Made by a program: the position numbers and the translations under genes. 64,000 nucleotides of DNA from FEN-33 sp963768775 (lineage in GTDB: Archaea; Thermoplasmatota; Thermoplasmata; Methanomassiliicoccales; UBA472): assembly GCA_963768775.1 (NCBI GenBank), contig CAVYIY010000008.1, positions 372,001 through 436,000 on the forward strand, given 5' to 3'. Positions 44,126 to 53,625 of this stretch are shown piece by piece. Below the pieces are notes generated by a model that saw nothing but the letters and a program-made list of their open reading frames with translations, was not told where the DNA came from and did not search any database. Position 1 is the stretch's first letter. Each line of letters begins with the position of its first letter.

Positions 44126-45250
44126 TCACCACGTCCCATATGTTCCATAGTCCCTTGCAGCTTGAACCAAAGCAAAGACATTCGCCGGCAGCGCATCAGG
44201 TGGAAGCTCGCATGCTGTTCCTAGGATGTATCCATTCTTGCTGTCCCTTCCGCCTATGAGCTGCTGCTTTGCCTGTTCGTAGATCCTCTTGGGGTTGGGG
44301 AGGATCATCATCTTGGTATCGACGGACCCCATGATGGTCGCCACGTCGCCAAACTCCTTCGCTAGGACGTCGGACGGGAACACCTCTCTCCCTTTGTATC
44401 CTATGTGGAAGATTGTGAAAGGGGTGAATATCAGCCTCTCCTTGAACAACTTGTAGTCGGTCTCGTGATTGCCACATAGATGGTATAGGATCTGGGGGCC
44501 TGCTCCCTTCCTCAACGATTTGTCGACGAAATCACGGAGGTAATTCACTGATAGCTCATTCACGTCCTTGTCAGAGAAGATGTCGTTGTTGGCGAGAACG
44601 GAACCGGTCGAGATCATGGCCATTCCATATCTATTGGCCATAAGCTCCGCCCCGTTGACCGCCGTTTCCATATACTTTGAAATAAGCTTATGGGTGGCAT
44701 CCCTTTCAGTCAGTGACCACACGATGAACTTCTCGATGCCGCACAGTTGCGCCCCTCCGCCGGTAAGGTCAGAGGTGTATGTCATGGGTACGAATTTCTT
44801 GGGTGTATGTTTCTGAATGTAGTCCTGGGCGCGGGTCATCAGTTGACCGGTAAAGCCCTTCTCCATTTCCTTCAGATCTGGGACTTCGATTTTGTCGACC
44901 ATCTCGATGTCCTTGATCGAAGGTTCCTTCACCACCGGCGGAAGCAATGGTTGGAATTGTATCTCTGCCCCCATCTCCGCCACCCAAGGGAGTGAGAAGT
45001 ACCAATGGGTCATTGGAATGAGATCGTACATCTCCGAAGCGTTGCCCACGCACATCGCGCCTAGCTCAGGCTTGGTGTAGAAGTCATTGATGGTATACCC
45101 AGAGATAAGTGCCGCATGCGAGAGCATCATGGCGTCAACATCGATCCGGTCGAATTTCGTCCCCACGAACGGACTCGCGAACCTCTTTTCAGCATGCTCA
45201 TGCCACTTTTGATTCGGCGGCGGAAGGATGTTCTCGAGATCGATGTTCAT
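44126..45250 (-). CDS. URO-D-fold methyltransferase (MtaA/MtbA-like)
   Basis: A 374-aa protein of the uroporphyrinogen decarboxylase superfamily, in the branch that moves methyl groups between corrinoid proteins and thiols. Putative zinc ligands are His and Cys in LYHLCGN and a later Cys in GTACELPPD. FVPMTYTSDLTGGG and IMGSVDTKMM are also family-like. The N terminus is longer than in MtaA/MtbA. No corrinoid protein or substrate-specific methyltransferase is adjacent. A minus-strand TATA at 45274-45283 makes the ATG leaderless. Actual URO-D activity is unlikely without heme genes. Confidence 0.8.
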   Translation of the reverse strand: MNIDLENILPPPNQKWHEHAEKRFASPFVGTKFDRIDVDAMMLSHAALISGYTINDFYTKPELGAMCVGNASEMYDLIPMTHWYFSLPWVAEMGAEIQFQPLLPPVVKEPSIKDIEMVDKIEVPDLKEMEKGFTGQLMTRAQDYIQKHTPKKFVPMTYTSDLTGGGAQLCGIEKFIVWSLTERDATHKLISKYMETAVNGAELMANRYGMAMISTGSVLANNDIFSDKDVNELSVNYLRDFVDKSLRKGAGPQILYHLCGNHETDYKLFKERLIFTPFTIFHIGYKGREVFPSDVLAKEFGDVATIMGSVDTKMMILPNPKRIYEQAKQQLIGGRDSKNGYILGTACELPPDALPANVFALVQAARDYGTYGTW

Positions 45251-45335
45251 GCATCTTCAATCATGACCTCTTCCATTAATCTATTGGCGAAGTTTGAAGC
45301 TCGCTACGATAGGACCTCGAAAGGCCTTGATGATA

Positions 45336-45345
45336 AAAGTATAAG
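45336..45345 (+). promoter_or_regulatory. TATA box of the 110-aa cysteine protein
   Basis: AAAGTATAAG, about 27 bp before ATG 45370; predicts a leaderless transcript divergent from the methyltransferase. Confidence 0.55.
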
Positions 45346-45369
45346 GTTGACTAGTCAATCGAGAAAGCA

Positions 45370-45702
45370 ATGACTTCGAAAGTCAAGGTCAATATGACTG
45401 TGTGCGACAAGACGCATTACATCGAGGCGGAGATGACGCCTGAGAAGGAGTTCAAGGTTCGGGCCGAGACGAACTGCAAGAACGTCAGGGAGTTTTTCGA
45501 TAAGCTGGGAACGTTGACGACGATCGATCTCGTTGAGAAGAAGCAGAGCAAGGTCTGGGAAACATTCATGAATTGTAGGATGAGCCCCAACTGCCTCGTC
45601 CCGGCGGCGGTCCTTGATGCGGCATGGATGGAAGCGGGGATGCTCTCCAAGAACCGCGCACAAGCTTGCGGGTCCAAGTGCATTGAATACCCCAAGGATT
45701 GA
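45370..45702 (+). CDS. Small cysteine-containing protein (110 aa), divergent from methyltransferase
   Basis: I do not recognise a named family with certainty. Six cysteines are spread over the chain (VCDK, NCKNV, NCRMSPNC, ACGSKC), and the central part is a likely alpha/beta fold. The C-terminal pairs NCRMSPNC and ACGSKC could bind zinc or an Fe-S cluster. It shares an intergenic region of 119 bp with the URO-D methyltransferase, each with its own TATA, suggesting coordinated expression. AT-richer than most neighbours. Confidence 0.8.
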   Translation: MTSKVKVNMTVCDKTHYIEAEMTPEKEFKVRAETNCKNVREFFDKLGTLTTIDLVEKKQSKVWETFMNCRMSPNCLVPAAVLDAAWMEAGMLSKNRAQACGSKCIEYPKD

Positions 45703-45795
45703 AGTCCTCTAGAACCCACCTGCCTCGCCATCGAAATTGTCCATCCACCCCCTTCTTGTCGGAAATTGTCGATTGCAGGCGCAATGTGCCCATTT

Positions 45796-45811
45796 CTAGA
45801 CACCTGTCTAG
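45796..45811. promoter_or_regulatory. 16-bp palindrome, candidate operator of the redox operon
   Basis: CTAGACA-cc-TGTCTAG, a perfect 7-bp inverted repeat 15-30 bp upstream of two TATA-like boxes (CTATAAC near 45830, ACTTTTAAGG at 45841-45850) that precede the redox operon. Confidence 0.45.
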
Positions 45812-45862
45812 CGTTCCAACGCCTCTACTATAACAACAGTACTTTTAAGGTTAGAATCGGCG

Positions 45863-46042
45863 TTGACCTTGCCCATTGAGGGCTACGCCATCGAAGGGAG
45901 CTGCGTCCTTTCCGTCGACGAGAGGACGAGATCCCGGGGGCAGCGGTAGGCAAGGTGCTTCGTAATGACTGAGCGCGGAATCACGTTATGTACTGGTTGC
46001 TGGAGAACGATACCAGGGTTCGATGAGAAGGTGTTCCAGTGA
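45863..46042 (+). other. Possible small gene with in-frame TAG, ahead of the redox operon
   Basis: A 59-codon frame from TTG 45863 to TGA 46040-46042, whose stop overlaps the GTG of the next gene (GTGA), an arrangement typical of coupled genes. Codon 29 is TAG, so the frame is interrupted. The part before reads LPIEGYAIEGSCVLSVDER, the part after includes LCTGCWRTIPGFDEK with a CX2C pair. It could be a degraded small gene, chance, or a gene damaged by sequence error. The rest of the 336-bp gap (45703-45862) holds only the palindrome and TATA boxes. Confidence 0.25.
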
Positions 46043-48062
46043 ACGCCAGCTCCGACCCGCTTAATCCGACGACAGCGGCCCCCGGGGTCCAGTCCGAGAC
46101 CAATTCACTTTCGACTCCATTGGCGCCCGCAGATCCTTGGAAGACGCAATTCCGCGTCGACGGCCTCTTCCCATCGATGAATGAAGGTAAGAGAGGCGAG
46201 ATTGCGCAGGCGATCGAAGGCCTTAAGATCCCCGATCTAAGAGTGATATCCGCCGAGGGATGGCGCGCCTTGTACTCGCGGGACCAAGCGGACGTGCCCG
46301 ATCTGCTCCGCAACTTGCTCTTCAAGAGCATGCCCGGGGTCGTGGTTCAGCCCTTTTCGGCAGAGGCAGTGGCCAAGGTCCTTCGCTTCGCCGCTTCAAA
46401 GCAGCTTCCGCTCGTCGTAAGAGGGGCGGGCTCCTCGCCGTTCGGCGGCTCGATGCTGGTCAAAGGCGGCATGGTGATGGACATGAACGCCATGGACCGG
46501 GTGCTCGATTTCGATTCCGCCAAGGGCCAGGTCAAGGTCCAGGCGGGGATGAGATGGTCCGACCTCGATTGGTTCCTCGAAAAGTACGGGCTGATGGTCC
46601 AATCCTCTCCTTCAAGCAGGTTCTCCACCGTCGCGGGCTGGGTCGCCACCGGCGGGATCGGCATCGGCAGTGTGTCCGGAGGCCATTTGAGCCGCTGGGT
46701 CACGGAATTGGAGGTGGCCACTTCGGATGGCGCGGTCCGGGTGCTCCATCCTTCAGACAAGAGATTCAAATCACTATTCGGCAGCGAAGGGCGGCTGGCG
46801 GTCATCGTTTCGGTGACGCTTCAAGCGCGGCCTAGGCCGAAGGCGCCCTTCCCCAGCCTGGTGTTCTTCGACGACCGGGAGAAAGCTCTCCGGTACGCAT
46901 CCTTCTTGGCGCAAGGGAAGACGCCTCCGCTCGATCTCACCTATTACAGCCCGGGCAAATTCCAGGCGATCAACCGCCTGCTGGGACGCTCGCACTTCCC
47001 CGCCAAGCACGGCGTGATGTGGTGCTACGAGAGCAAGGAGGTCGTCCCTTCGTGCACGGCCGTGCCCTCGGGGGCGAAGCGTGCGGACACGTACCTCGCC
47101 AGTCTGATATGGAACGAGCGCTTCTTTCCAATGAAGTTCCGCAAGCTCGGGCCTGGCCTGATGGGATCGGAAGTAATGGTCCCGCAGGAGCATCTGCCGA
47201 AGGTCGTTGCCAAAGCGGAGACTGTCGGCCGCCAGCATGATCTCTCGCCGCTGATGGAGGTGCACTTCCTGCCCGGTGGCGATGGCCTTCTACTTACCTA
47301 TTATATCACTGATCAAGCGAGGATGATGCGCTACACCATGGACTCGTTCCGCGGCCTTCTGATCAGCAGCGCCTTGATGGAAGCGGGGGCGAAGCCCTAT
47401 TCGCTCGGCGTCTGGAACAACATGTTCTCCGACCAGGCGGACGAGGGCGATCTGGCCGAAGCTAAGGCCGAGCTCGACCCCGCCGGCATAATGAACCAGG
47501 GCAAGTACCCCCGCCTGAAGGGACGCTTCGGCGGACTGCCGGCAGCGATGTTCACGCCTGGGGTCATGGGCAGCGCGCTCAGGCTGGTGAACCGCGCCGG
47601 CGCCGTTTCCGCTCCAGCGATCAAATTGATTTCGGGCGCCAAGGCGTTCGACCGGGCCGGCGATGACATGCTACTGAAAACAGCCGATGAATGCGCCATG
47701 TGCGGTGCCTGCGTCGGCGTCTGTCCAGCTTACTTGTTGACCAAGGACGAGCGGGTCACCGCACGGGGCAAGCTGCTCGCCGCCCGGAATTCGTGCTCGG
47801 AGGCGACATTTCCAAGGAGCACGCGCACCTCATCTTCCTCTGCATGCGCTGCAAGGCCTGCGAGCAGGTCTGCCAGTCGAAGCTCCACCTGATCGCCGTG
47901 TACGACGAGATGGAGAAGCGGCTGGAGAGGAAGCACGGCAAGGACGACGAGATGATCAAGAGCTTCATAGATCTGGCCGAGCAGTCTCCTGCCTACGACG
48001 CCCTGGTCGAGCGGGGCCTGGTGCTCGGCGCAGCCGCAAGAACGTGGAAGGAGGTAAGTGAG
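46039..48062 (+). CDS. FAD-linked oxidoreductase fused to a 2x[4Fe-4S] module (frameshifts)
   Basis: A GlcD/D-lactate-dehydrogenase-type flavoprotein. GTG 46039 has GAGAAGGTG upstream. The FAD_binding_4 region shows VVVQPFSAEAVAKVLRFA, VRGAGSSPFGGSML and the STVAGWVATGGIGIGS loop; the oxidase C domain follows, then a GlpC-like ferredoxin (CAMCGACVGVCP, CMRCKACEQVC). The Cys-rich CCG domains of GlpC/LldE are absent. A base is missing near 47789 and another indel lies near 48030, so the exact end (48056-48062) is uncertain. It is the probable electron-input subunit of the operon. Confidence 0.82.
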
Positions 48063-49424
48063 ATGTACGAGCGCTACCACGTCCCCAAGAAGGAGCTGCC
48101 GCCGATGGGCGCGCCATTCTCCAAGATCTCGGTCGTCCGGGACGATGCGCTGCATGAACTGCGGCCGATGCGAGGATGCCTGCATCTACGGCGTGCATGA
48201 GCGGTCTGCCATTGACCCAAGGGTCATGGCCGAGCCGAAGAGCCACCTGTGCAAGAACTGCCTGCGCTGCGTCGAGGACTGTCCGCAGCGGGCGCTGACG
48301 GTCGAGCTATCGAAGTCGTATCTAGCGCTGGGAGGGGGACTCTGGACGCCCCAGCGCGTCGTCACCATCTGGAACGAGGCGTAGACCGGCAAGCTCCCGG
48401 TGTTCGGCGCCGGCTACCGGGGCATGTTCGTCCGGGCCCGGCTACGATTCCATGTGGACGGACATGTCCGAGATCGTCCGGCCCACCAGGGACGGCATCC
48501 ACGGTCGGGAGTACATCTCCACCAGCGTCGACCTGGGCAAGAGGGTCGACCACCTGGAGTTCGATGGAGCGGGGAAATTGACTCACGAAGATGCCCACGT
48601 TCGTGGAGATGCCCCATCCCCATGATCTGGACCTGACCAGGCTGCGGACCTCACCGTCGAGCGCGACGAAGGGCTGATCCAGGCGGCGAAGGCGCTCGGG
48701 ACGTTGTTCATCCGCCAGCCGAGGGCGATCTGCCCAATCGGCAAGAACGGCTCGATGGTCCCGGTGTTCTCGCCGGCAAGACCTCGCGCAAGATTCGATC
48801 TCCCCGATCCGAAGATGGTCGAAGCTGGAGCACTCGTCCGAATGGAAGGCGGACCTGAAGGCGCTGAAGCAGCGCTTCCCCGGCGTGCTCGTCGGCACCA
48901 GGATCGAGGCCAGGAGCGGCATCGAGAAGGACGCGATCGAACTGGCATCGTCCGAAGCGGACATCATCCATCTGCTCTATGACGAGCAGGGCCAGGAGTC
49001 AAGGGACCAGCGATGGCCAAGGACTCGCTGCTGGCGATCAACCACGCACTGGCCACCGCATCCCTGCAGGGAGAGGGTCAGCATCATCGCCGCCGGCGGC
49101 CTGGCCGCGGCGGAGCATGTGCCCAAGAGCCTGATCTGCGGCGCCGACGCGGTCGTGCTGGAGCAGGCGCTGAAGGTGGCGCTGGGCTGCCATGCCTGCC
49201 CATCCTGCCCAAGGTCTTGCCCGATGGACCAGAACGGCATCACCACCAACTAGGCCAATTGGAGGGTCGTGAACATGGTCGGCGCCTGGAGGGACCAGCT
49301 GCTGGAGGTCATGGGCGCCATGGGCGTCCGGGAGGCGCGCCGCCTGCGGGGCGAGACCGGCCGGGCCATATTCTACGAGGATGCGGAGAGGGATGCGTTC
49401 GCCAACATCCAGGGAGGTGCTTGA
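48063..49424 (+). CDS. Ferredoxin-FMN glutamate-synthase-like subunit, copy 1 (frameshifts, two in-frame TAG)
   Basis: ATG 48063 has a perfect GGAGGT upstream. An N-terminal double [4Fe-4S] domain (CMNCGRCEDAC and CKNCLRCVEDCP) leads to the GltB2 junction TIWNEA-x-TGKLPVFGAG, then an FMN alpha/beta barrel (ISTSVDLGKRVDHLEF, SIIAAGGLAAAEHVPKSLICGAD) and the Fe-S loop CHACPSCPRSCP. TAG codons stand at 48382-48384 and 49252-49254 with homologous sequence in the same frame on both sides. Indels near 48146, 48431, 48590 and several between 48610 and 48860 break the frame. Family assignment is by comparison with copy 2. Confidence 0.75.
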
Positions 49425-49425
49425 G

Positions 49426-50945
49426 ATGGTGCGCAATGTCACCGAGTTCGATGCGATGAGGACTTCAGCGCAGGTTCCGTCGACAGCTGCTGAAGCGGAT
49501 GAGCCCGGTACCGGGTCACCAGGGCGGACACCTGCATCAACTGCGGGCTGTGCGCGTCGCTCTGCCCTTACGGCGTGCACCGGCGCGTGGAGGGGCATGT
49601 CGAGCATCCTGCCCCCGGCGGAGCCGAAGTGCATCGGCCCGACCTGCTCCTCGAATTCGTATCTACTGCGTGAAGAACTGCCCGACCAGCTCGTTGTCGG
49701 TCATCGCCGAACCCGGTATTCGCCAGCATGGGCGATCCGCGCTGGACGCCGGAGATGATCACTGGCCACGTGGAAGCAGGCCGAGACCGGCGAGCCGTTG
49801 CCGCTGGACCACTCGCCGCGAACGTCGGCAACTCCGGCGGAGGGTTCGACCGCATGTCGATTCGCGCTGCCTCCGATGAAGGGCAAGTTCCATCCGGAGG
49901 AGATATCCACCGCCATCGATCTCAACCACCGGAAGTATGGGCCGAGGGTCCAGATCGACATCCCGGTGTACGGCGGCGGAATGTCCTTCGGCTCGATCAG
50001 CAAGAGGACGATGCTGGCCAGGGCCATGGCCGCCAAGGAATGGAACACCTTCACCTGCACCGGCGAGGGCGGATATCCCGGACTGCTGATCCCGTACAAG
50101 GAGCACGTCATCACCCAGATCGCCACCGGCTGTTCGGCGTCAGGGAGGAGACGATCAAGCGCGCCCCGATCGTCGAGTTCAAGTACGCTCAGGGCGCGAA
50201 GCCCGGTCTGGGCGGGCACCTGCTGTACGAGAAGAACACGCCCGAGGTGGCGAGGATGAGGGAGGCGGTCCCGTACACCAGCCTGTTCTCCCCGTTCCCG
50301 TTCCACAGCGTCTACTCGGTCGAGGACCACAAGAAGCACCTCGACTGGATCTACGTCGGTGAACCCGAAGGCGCTGCTGTCGGTCAAGGTGTCCACGCCC
50401 AACGACGTGGAGATGGTGGCGGTCGGCACCTACTACGCCGGCGCGCAACATCGTCCATCTGGACGGAGGATACGGCGGCACCGGCGCGGCGCCGGAGATC
50501 GCCAAGAAGAACATCGCCAGCCGATCGAGTACGCCATCCCGAAGGTGCACCGCTTCCTGGAGAAGGAAGGCATCCGGGAGGACGTGACGCTGATCGCCAG
50601 CGGCGGCATGAGCACCGCCATGGACGTCGCCAAGGCCATCGCCTGGGCGCGGACGGCGTCGTCATCGGCACCGCGGAGATGGTGGCGATGGGATGCGTCC
50701 GCTGCGCCAACTGCGAGAGCGGGCGCGGCTGCCCGCGCGGCATCGCGACCACGGACAAGGAGCTGGAGCATGCTGAACGAGATACCGATCCAGGCCAAGC
50801 AGGCTGTACCAACCTGTACCGCTCCTGGCAGATGCAGTGGAAGGAGCTGCTGCTACCGGCTGGACATGAAGGACATCAGGCGAGCTCAGGGGCAGGATGG
50901 ACCTGCTCCGCTACGAGGGAACACCCAGGGAGGCTGCTGTCATGA
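49426..50945 (+). CDS. Archaeal GltB2-type glutamate synthase FMN subunit, copy 2 (frameshifts)
   Basis: ATG 49426 follows GGGAGGTG, two bases behind copy 1. N-terminal ferredoxin-like cysteines (CINCGLCASLCP, later CVKNCP) precede the FMN domain: YGGGMSFGSISKRTMLARAMAA, the TGEGGYPGLLIPYKEH glutamate-synthase signature, HLDGGYGGTGAAPEIA, LIASGGMSTAMDVAKAIA and the [3Fe-4S] loop CVRCANCESGRGCP. At least eight indels occur between 49490 and 50900. The likely end is TGA 50943-50945, overlapping the next ATG. Without GltD it must take electrons from another donor. Confidence 0.85.
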
Positions 50946-53550
50946 GACCACGCCAACAAGACTACTGAGATTCGAGAAGGAAGCTCACGCAGGACCCGTT
51001 CAAATACCTGCCCGCAGGAGGCCGAGGGCGGATGCGGGGTGGTCGGGCTTGGCCGCCTCGCAACCGGTCGACGGCTGCTCACATACTGCGCCGCTGGAGC
51101 AGATGCACAACCGGGGCAACGGAAAGGGCGGCGGCATCTCCGCCGTCGGCCTGGTGCCCGGAGCAGCTGGGCGTGGACAAGAAGACGCTGGAGCAGCGAC
51201 TACCTGGTCCAGGTCGCCTACCTCAAGGACGAGGTGCAGGGAGGAGCTGGAGAAGGAGTTCATCCATCGACGATACGATGTGCATTCGACGCACCGGGTG
51301 CCGATCAGCGACGATCCCGCTTTGCTCGGCAAGATTGGAGGTGACGCCGCCAACGGTGGTACCGCTACTTCTGCCGGGCCAAGAAGGAGGTCCTGGACCG
51401 CTTCATCGATGGAGAACGAGCTTCAACGACATCGACCGGAGGCAGGCGGAGGACGAGTTCGTCTATCAGACCAGCTTCAAGATCAACCAGAAGTACTACG
51501 CCGGCAACGACGATGTCCGCCTTCGTCATGTCCCAGGGCCGGAACATGCTGATCATGAAGATCGTCGGCTACGCCGAGGACGTCATCCGCTATTACAAGC
51601 TGGAGGACTTCAAGGCGAACATGTGGATCGGGCATCAGAGGTATCCGACCAAGGGTCGGGTCTGGCATCCCGGCGGAGCGCATCCGTTCATGGGCCTGGA
51701 CGAGGCGCTGGTGCACAACGGCGACTTCGCGAACTACTACTCGGTCACCGAGTATCTGGGCCAGAAGGGCATCACGCCGCTGTTCCTGACCGACACCGAG
51801 GTCTCGGTGCTGTTCTTCGACCTGCTCAACCGCGTCTACGGCTATCCGCTGGAGTACATCCTGGAGGCGCTGGCGCCGACGACGGAGAGGGACTTCCATC
51901 TGCTGTCCGAGGAGAAGCAGAAGATCTACCGGGCGATCCAGTCGACGCACCTGCAGCGCTCGCCGGACGGGCCCTGGTTCTTCATCATCAGCCGCAACGA
52001 CTATTACAACGACAGACTGCAGCTGATCGGCATCACCGACACGTCGATGCTGCGGCCTCAGGTCTTCGCCCTGGTCGAGGGCGAGGTGCAGGTCGGCCTG
52101 ATCGCCTCGGAGAAGCAGGCGATCGACTCGTCGCTCCGCAGCCTGGCCAAAGAGTTCAAGTCGGTGCCGCAGCAGGCGGACATGTACTGGAACGCCAGGG
52201 GCGGGAGCCATACTGACGGCGGCGCGTTCATCTTCACCTTGGGCGCTGAGGTCCCGGGCAAGGGGAGGGAGCTGGTCTGCACCAACAAGTTCGGTGCGCG
52301 CGTTTCCATCCCCAGCGACGGATACGACCGGCGTGAGGACGACATCATGTCTGGCGCCCTGCCGGAAAACGCGGCCTCGGAGCTCGCGGCCCGCATGCTC
52401 GCGGGCAGCGTGGACGGTGGATTCGACATCTGGAAGGATGCCATCGCTCGATCGAGCGCGAAGGAAGCGATGAGCGCCATCTCCTCCCTGTCATCGGGGG
52501 GCACGAGCGCAGAGGACGTCGAGAAGAGGGTGGCACTGCTCACGTTGGCCATGGATCGGCGCTACTCCACCGGCAAGCTGCGGAGGAGCCGATTGCTCTC
52601 CCTGCTCAACGTCGGAGTGAACCGATTGCTCCATGCCTCATCGGGCAATGGGTTCGTCCTGGTCGACCAGAAATGGCGCAGCCAGATGCGTGCGCCCAGA
52701 CCGGGCGAGAAGGCCCTGGTCATCGACAGCAAGGGATTCCCGATGGAGGGCGAGGAGGGCGTCTCCCACCTGATCTGCCGTGCGGCCGAGCAGGGCTGGA
52801 AGCGCATCCTCGTCGTCGGCGTGCATGGGCAGCGCTTCTTCGGCTGCGGCCTCGGACCGAGGTCTGGCGGCGTCGAGGTAGAGGCGTATGGAAGCTACGG
52901 GCGATTACCTCGCCTCCGGCCTGGACGGGGCATCGATCATTGTCCACAGCAACGGGCAGGACCAGCTGGGCCAGATATTGAACTCAGGCAAGCTGGTGGT
53001 GCACGGGGATGTCGGGCAGACGTTCATGTACGGTGCCAAGGGAGGAGAGGTCTTCATCCTGGGCAATGCCGCCGGACGGCCGCTCATCAACGCCGTGGGG
53101 AAGCCCCGCGTGGTCATCAACGGCACCTGTCTGGACTATCTCGCAGAATCGTTCATGGCCGGGGACCCGCTGAACGGAGGCGGATTCGTGATCCTCAACG
53201 CACTTGGGTTCGACGGGGACGGCAAGGCGTTCGACCTTCCTGAGCCATACCCAGGCGGCAACCTGTTCTCCCTGGCCTCGGGCGGCGCGATCTACGTGCG
53301 CGACCCCAAGGGCAAGGTGGGCGAGGACCAGCTGAACGGCGGCAGGATAGTACCGCTGGGCGAGAAGGACTGGGAGACGATACTGCCATACCTGAGGGAG
53401 AATGAGAGGCTCTTCGGCATCTCGGTGGAGGACGTGCTGCTGCGCAAGGATGGCGCGCAGGTCAAACCCTGGGATATCTACAAGAAGGTCGAGGTCCTGC
53501 CGCTCGCCTCGGTCCCGAAGAGCGAGCAGCTCGACGACGATACGGACTAA
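50942..53550 (+). CDS. Class II amidotransferase - GXGXG fusion, GltB1-GltB3-like (frameshifts in 5' third)
   Basis: ATG 50942 has GGGAGG about 10 bases upstream. The Ntn glutaminase begins at GGCGVVGLAAS, whose Cys would be the nucleophile only after removal of about 30 residues. LEQMHNRGNGKGGGISAVG, MWIGHQRYPTKGRVWHPGGAHPF and LVHNGDFANY are glutaminase segments. From about 52600 comes the GXGXG beta-helix domain of glutamate synthase (GHGDVGQTFMYGAKGGEVFILG-like). In archaea these are usually separate proteins. Indels cluster between 50950 and 51510, with one more at 52902; the long middle section is intact. Confidence 0.82.
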
Positions 53551-53625
53551 CGATGAGATCGTCGTGAGGAACCGAAAGGCTGATTATCGAAGCCGACCTC
53601 CCAATCGTCAGCTCGAGCTGATTAA

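Noticed and set aside
44126..45250. Uroporphyrinogen decarboxylase of heme synthesis
   Set aside because: The HLC and CELPPD metal-site pattern and lack of heme genes fit a corrinoid-type methyltransferase better.
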